Positions 30,494-33,016 of a stretch of DNA of 33,016 nucleotides are shown here, in pieces (within the stretch, counting starts at the first letter, position 1; the number at the start of each line of letters is the position of its first letter). The translations under genes and the position numbers were made by a program. Source of the stretch: a virus. The stretch spans positions 1 through 33,016 of the IMG/VR virus record IMGVR_UViG_3300043548_000043, one strand, 5' to 3'. The notes under the pieces are model-generated. The model had not been told where the DNA came from. It saw nothing but the letters and a program-made list of their open reading frames with translations, and did not search any database.

Positions 30494-31276
30494 ATGAGAA
30501 CACTCGTACGCTCAGTTGGACGTAAGTCTATCGGAGGTGAGCCTTTACCTAGTTGCTTTAAAGCATTTGAACAGAACAAGATTATCATTCGTCGTTCAGA
30601 AGTTTCAATGTTTGCAGGTGCGCCAGGGACGGGGAAATCCACGCTCGCACTTGCTTTGGCTCTCAAGACTAATGTGCCAACACTCTACATATCTGCGGAT
30701 ACTAACGCGCACACAATGGCAATGAGACTCGCATCAATGATTTCGGGGAAAAATCAAACTGATGTGGAAACGAAACTTAATACTGATGTTGGTTGGACTA
30801 AAGCAGTTCTCCAAAAAGGAAGTCATATAGTCTGGTCGTTTGAATCATCTCCTTCATTGGAGGATATAGCAGAAGAAGTTGAGGCGTTTGAGGAACTCTG
30901 GGGTATGCCCCCAGCCCTCATCGTCCTCGACAATTTAATGGACGTAGCCACAGATGGTGGCGAAGAATTCGCTTCGATGAGAGCGATTATGAAGGAGTTG
31001 AAGTACCTTGCTAGAGATACGAATGCGGCGATTGTGGTTTTACATCATACTTCTGAGGCAGTTCTTGGGAGTCCGTGTCAACCTCGCTCGGCGATTCAAG
31101 GTAAAGTTTCCCAACTCCCTGCTCTCATATGTACGCTCGGCACCGTTGGCACATCGTTGGGCGTTGCACCAGTCAAGAATCGCTACGGAAGAGCAGATGC
31201 CAACGGAACCCTTACCACGTGGCTTGCGTTTAATCCTGAATATATGTACGTGGAGGACATCCCAGAGAACTCATGA
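30494..31276 (+). CDS. RecA/DnaB-like ATPase, putative replicative helicase (260 aa)
   Basis: The fold is shown by Walker A GAPGTGKST at 42-50, Walker B ALIVLDN at 141-147 with D146, and VVLHHTSE at 181-188 as the H3/sensor strand. This order is that of the DnaB C-terminal motor and RecA/RadA/KaiC-type ATPases. The N-terminal 35 residues are short, so the DnaB N-terminal hexamer domain is missing, a trimmed form that phage helicases often have. It stands between exonuclease/zinc genes and resolvase/primase genes, which supports a replication helicase. AAAGG RBS. A RecA-like recombinase is the main alternative. Confidence 0.85.
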   Translation: MRTLVRSVGRKSIGGEPLPSCFKAFEQNKIIIRRSEVSMFAGAPGTGKSTLALALALKTNVPTLYISADTNAHTMAMRLASMISGKNQTDVETKLNTDVGWTKAVLQKGSHIVWSFESSPSLEDIAEEVEAFEELWGMPPALIVLDNLMDVATDGGEEFASMRAIMKELKYLARDTNAAIVVLHHTSEAVLGSPCQPRSAIQGKVSQLPALICTLGTVGTSLGVAPVKNRYGRADANGTLTTWLAFNPEYMYVEDIPENS

Positions 31277-31641
31277 CAACTAGAAAATCACATAAAGCGA
31301 GAGGCGCTAATTTTGAAACACAATTACGAGACTATTTTAGAGGAAATAACTACGACGCTGAGAGGCTTGCAAGAGCAGGCAAACTCGATGAAGGAGACAT
31401 TGTCGTCCGTAAAGATTTCCTTGGAAGTATTGGAATCATCGAGGCGAAAGCCCCAGGTGCCAACGGGCGAATCAATCTATCGGGATGGATACGAGAATCA
31501 CAAATTGAATCCGCGAACTACGCCAAAGCACGCGACATCGACCCACAAGCAATCCTCCCAGCAGTCGTCATCAAAGCCCGCGGCAAATCAATCGCGGATT
31601 CGTATTTGGTTTTTAGACTAGGAGACCTTTTTGGAAAATGA
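31273..31641 (+). CDS. Hjc/VRR-like nuclease, putative Holliday-junction resolvase (122 aa)
   Basis: A small PD-(D/E)XK enzyme. E15 lies in RGANFETQLRDYF, D42 in LDEGDIVV, and E57-A-K59 in GIIEAKAPG. The order and spacing match archaeal Hjc-type resolvases. It overlaps the upstream stop by 4 nt (ATGA) and the primase start by 11 nt, so it is in the same operon. It would cut branched replication or packaging intermediates. Short restriction-like nucleases are the alternative. Confidence 0.75.
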   Translation: MTTRKSHKARGANFETQLRDYFRGNNYDAERLARAGKLDEGDIVVRKDFLGSIGIIEAKAPGANGRINLSGWIRESQIESANYAKARDIDPQAILPAVVIKARGKSIADSYLVFRLGDLFGK

Positions 31642-31999
31642 CCTGCCTGATATCGTAGATGTACTGCGCCACTACGGCGCACACATCACACGCGATAGCG
31701 GACAAGTCAATATCAAATGTCCGTTCCACAATGACTCGCATGCAAGTGCAAGTTTTAATACAAGAAATAATATTTTTAATTGCTTCGCGTGTGGTATGCA
31801 AGGCAATAGCATTCAAATAATTGCAAAGAAGGAAGGATGCGATATTCGTGAAGCAAAATCAATCGCAGAAGGAATCGTTGGGACAAGCGGTTCACAGGTA
31901 TTCAGCAAGTATTCATCTGGCAGAAAACTACCTGGCAAGCAGGGGCATAAGCCACTCAGCGGCACGGCAGGCGCGATTCGGCGTAGTAGAAGCGCCTGA
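31631..31999 (+). CDS. DnaG-type primase, zinc-binding N-terminal part (122 aa)
   Basis: TTG at 31631 has AGGAGA 6 nt upstream. Residues 28-60 carry the CHC2-type primase zinc site: C30 and H33 in NIKCPFHNDSH, C51 and C54 in IFNCFACGMQG, followed by helix IQIIAKKEGCDIREAKSIAE. After about residue 84 the frame becomes Ser/Lys/Arg-rich (SKYSSGRKLPGKQGHKPL) without family character, up to TGA at 31997. The real continuation of the primase lies one frame on, so this tail is probably an out-of-frame read-through. See the next gene. Confidence 0.85.
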   Translation: MENDLPDIVDVLRHYGAHITRDSGQVNIKCPFHNDSHASASFNTRNNIFNCFACGMQGNSIQIIAKKEGCDIREAKSIAEGIVGTSGSQVFSKYSSGRKLPGKQGHKPLSGTAGAIRRSRSA

Positions 32000-32480
32000 G
32001 CCTGGACATGAACAATTTATTGGAAGATTGGCGATTCCGTACATTACGAAGACTGGCGTGGTTGACTTGCGTTTTCGCGCACTTAACCCTGCTGTTGAAC
32101 CGAAGTATATGGGCATGGTCGGCGCTACTACTCACCTCTATAATGTTCTGGACATTGAACGTGCTGGCGATTGGATTGGAATCTGTGAGGGAGAGTTGGA
32201 CACGATTACTATGTCATCTATGGTGGGAATTCCCTGCGTTGGCGTTCCTGGAGCGAACTCTTGGAAGAAGCACTATACAAGGCTTCTCGCCGACTTTGAA
32301 AGAGTCTTTGTCTTCGCAGATGGCGACCAGCCAGGAAAAGAATTCGCCAGTAGTCTTGCCCGCGAATTACCAGTTACTATCATCTCGATGGACGACGGAG
32401 AAGACGTTAACTCAACTTATGTCAAATACGGAGCAGATTATATCAAAGAGAAAATGGGGTTAACTCTTGAGGAAGATTAG
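31848..32480 (+). CDS. DnaG-type primase, TOPRIM part (210 aa)
   Basis: It continues the primase in the +1 frame: SASIHLAENYLASRGISHSA, EQFIGRLAIPYITKTGVVDL, and a TOPRIM domain with E114 (GICEGELDTI) and D158-G-D160 (VFVFADGDQPG). As an independent ORF, GTG at 31848 has a fine GGAAGGA site at 31831-31837, 10 nt upstream; TTG at 31821 is another option. Its frame is open only after a TAA at 31818-31820. Homologous actinophage primases are, to my memory, sometimes encoded as two overlapping ORFs. RNA primers for replication are the product. Confidence 0.85.
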   Translation: MKQNQSQKESLGQAVHRYSASIHLAENYLASRGISHSAARQARFGVVEAPEPGHEQFIGRLAIPYITKTGVVDLRFRALNPAVEPKYMGMVGATTHLYNVLDIERAGDWIGICEGELDTITMSSMVGIPCVGVPGANSWKKHYTRLLADFERVFVFADGDQPGKEFASSLARELPVTIISMDDGEDVNSTYVKYGADYIKEKMGLTLEED

Positions 32481-32817
32481 GAAATGCCCTGACTGCGGCG
32501 AAGTATTCGCTAATGTCTTCGAGCAAGCAGACCATCTAATTGAAGATGAGGAAGACCTCTTCGACCCAGTATATGAGATTCAAGAAGGTTATAGCCTGCG
32601 GCTAGGTTCACTACTCCGTAACCTATACAATAATGCTAATAACCCAATTGAAACTAGACGATTGGCAGAAGAGACATTTGAAGTTCTATACATGGCAACG
32701 GTAGACCCTAAGAAGTTTACTAAGTATGCAAGAGAAGCATTCATCTCCGCAGTAATGCGTGGTGTGGATTATGAGTATGAACGATTACTTGAAAGGGAGA
32801 ATAAAGACGATGTTTGA
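32467..32817 (+). CDS. Small zinc-finger-containing protein (116 aa)
   Basis: TTG at 32467 lies inside the end of the primase gene (overlap 14 nt). C7-P-D-C10 and H23 in KCPDCGEVFANVFEQADHLI make a C2H2-like zinc site. A helical domain follows (LRLGSLLRNLYNNANNPIET, EETFEVLYMATVDPKKFTKY). The first half is acidic. It may regulate or assist replication; no firm family is recognised. GGGG upstream of the TTG may serve as ribosome site. Its end overlaps the next start. Confidence 0.7.
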   Translation: MRKIRKCPDCGEVFANVFEQADHLIEDEEDLFDPVYEIQEGYSLRLGSLLRNLYNNANNPIETRRLAEETFEVLYMATVDPKKFTKYAREAFISAVMRGVDYEYERLLERENKDDV

Positions 32818-33016
32818 AATGCATGTGAAGGATACCTTCATTGAACTAGAAGAGTTGCTACTTCGTAAGCATCAGGACTATGGCCCAAAGAATATCTCAG
32901 AAGCGCCAGGCGGCGCAATGAATGGGTTGCTAGTGCGTATGCATGACAAGATGGCTAGACTAAAGAACCTAACTTATGTCAAGCATGGAGCAGAACCTAA
33001 CTATGAATCAATCGAA
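32810..33016 (+). CDS. Partial DUF1599-like (nucleotide-modification-associated) protein, 3' end off the right edge
   Basis: ATG at 32810 follows AGGGAGA (32794-32800) by 9 nt. The 69 visible codons give HVKDTFIELEELLLRKHQDY, GPKNISEAPGGAMNGLLVRM, HDKMARLKNLTYVKHG and PNYESIE. The KHQDYGPKNI and VRMHDKMARL features and the closing PNYESI match the family called nucleotide-modification-associated domain 1. These proteins often occur beside thymidylate or base-modification genes in phages. The gene runs on past the window edge, so the modification partners cannot be seen. Confidence 0.75.
   Translation, partial: MFEMHVKDTFIELEELLLRKHQDYGPKNISEAPGGAMNGLLVRMHDKMARLKNLTYVKHGAEPNYESIE

Noticed and set aside
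1-33016. Lysogeny genes (integrase, repressor, excisionase) or transposable elements
   Set aside because: I found no recombinase motif, repressor-like gene or inverted-repeat-bounded transposase. The tRNA-Glu alone does not show an attachment site.

Overview
The window looks like most of the genome of a short-tailed (podovirus-like) double-stranded DNA phage. It carries a terminase, portal, scaffold, capsid, connector and tail-fibre series, a lysis cassette and a replication module. I see no tape-measure protein, tail tube, sheath or tail-assembly frameshift pair. No integrase, repressor or transposase is visible. The host is not shown directly. GTG/TTG starts, the zinc protein at 16059, the Cas4-like exonuclease and a two-ORF DnaG-like primase all recall actinobacteriophages, and the moderate-to-low GC would suit a freshwater actinobacterium. 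That host call is inference.

Layout. (1) 1-449: the 5' part of a minus-strand lysine-rich gene running off the left edge. (2) 450-1151: a 700-base non-coding region packed with perfect inverted repeats and ending in an AT-only tract. (3) 1152-15759: head genes on the plus strand: large terminase, a small basic protein between two 15-bp direct repeats, portal, an HslV-like Ntn peptidase, two small proteins, three large probable internal/ejection proteins (1688, 309 and 544 aa), scaffold and major capsid protein. (4) 15824-18105: small proteins, including a zinc-binding one and four consecutive very basic ones. (5) 18127-27799: a glycosyltransferase-like protein, a connector/adaptor candidate, a tail fibre, a set of glycine-rich and beta-sandwich accessory tail proteins, and a 656-aa tail protein. 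(6) 27799-28694: holin-like protein, CHAP endolysin and a second holin-like protein, closed by a strong terminator at 28724-28768. (7) 28851-29098: tRNA-Glu(UUC) and a 55-aa membrane protein on the minus strand. (8) 29269-33016: replication and recombination genes: a RecB/Cas4-type nuclease broken over two frames, a zinc-ribbon protein, a DnaB/RecA-like ATPase, an Hjc-like nuclease, a DnaG primase broken over two frames, a small zinc protein, and a DUF1599-like gene cut by the right edge.

How it works together. Structural and lysis genes form one long plus-strand block with many 1-nt TAATG overlaps, which implies translational coupling. The early or replication block starts again after an AT-rich divergent intergenic region. 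The points most worth checking are the HslV-like peptidase with an apparently intact Thr/Asp/Lys site beside the portal, the two replication genes each split by a +1 frame change, the hairpin array before the terminase, the glycine-rich tail proteins sharing an N-terminal tag, and a likely leaderless start at 29269.
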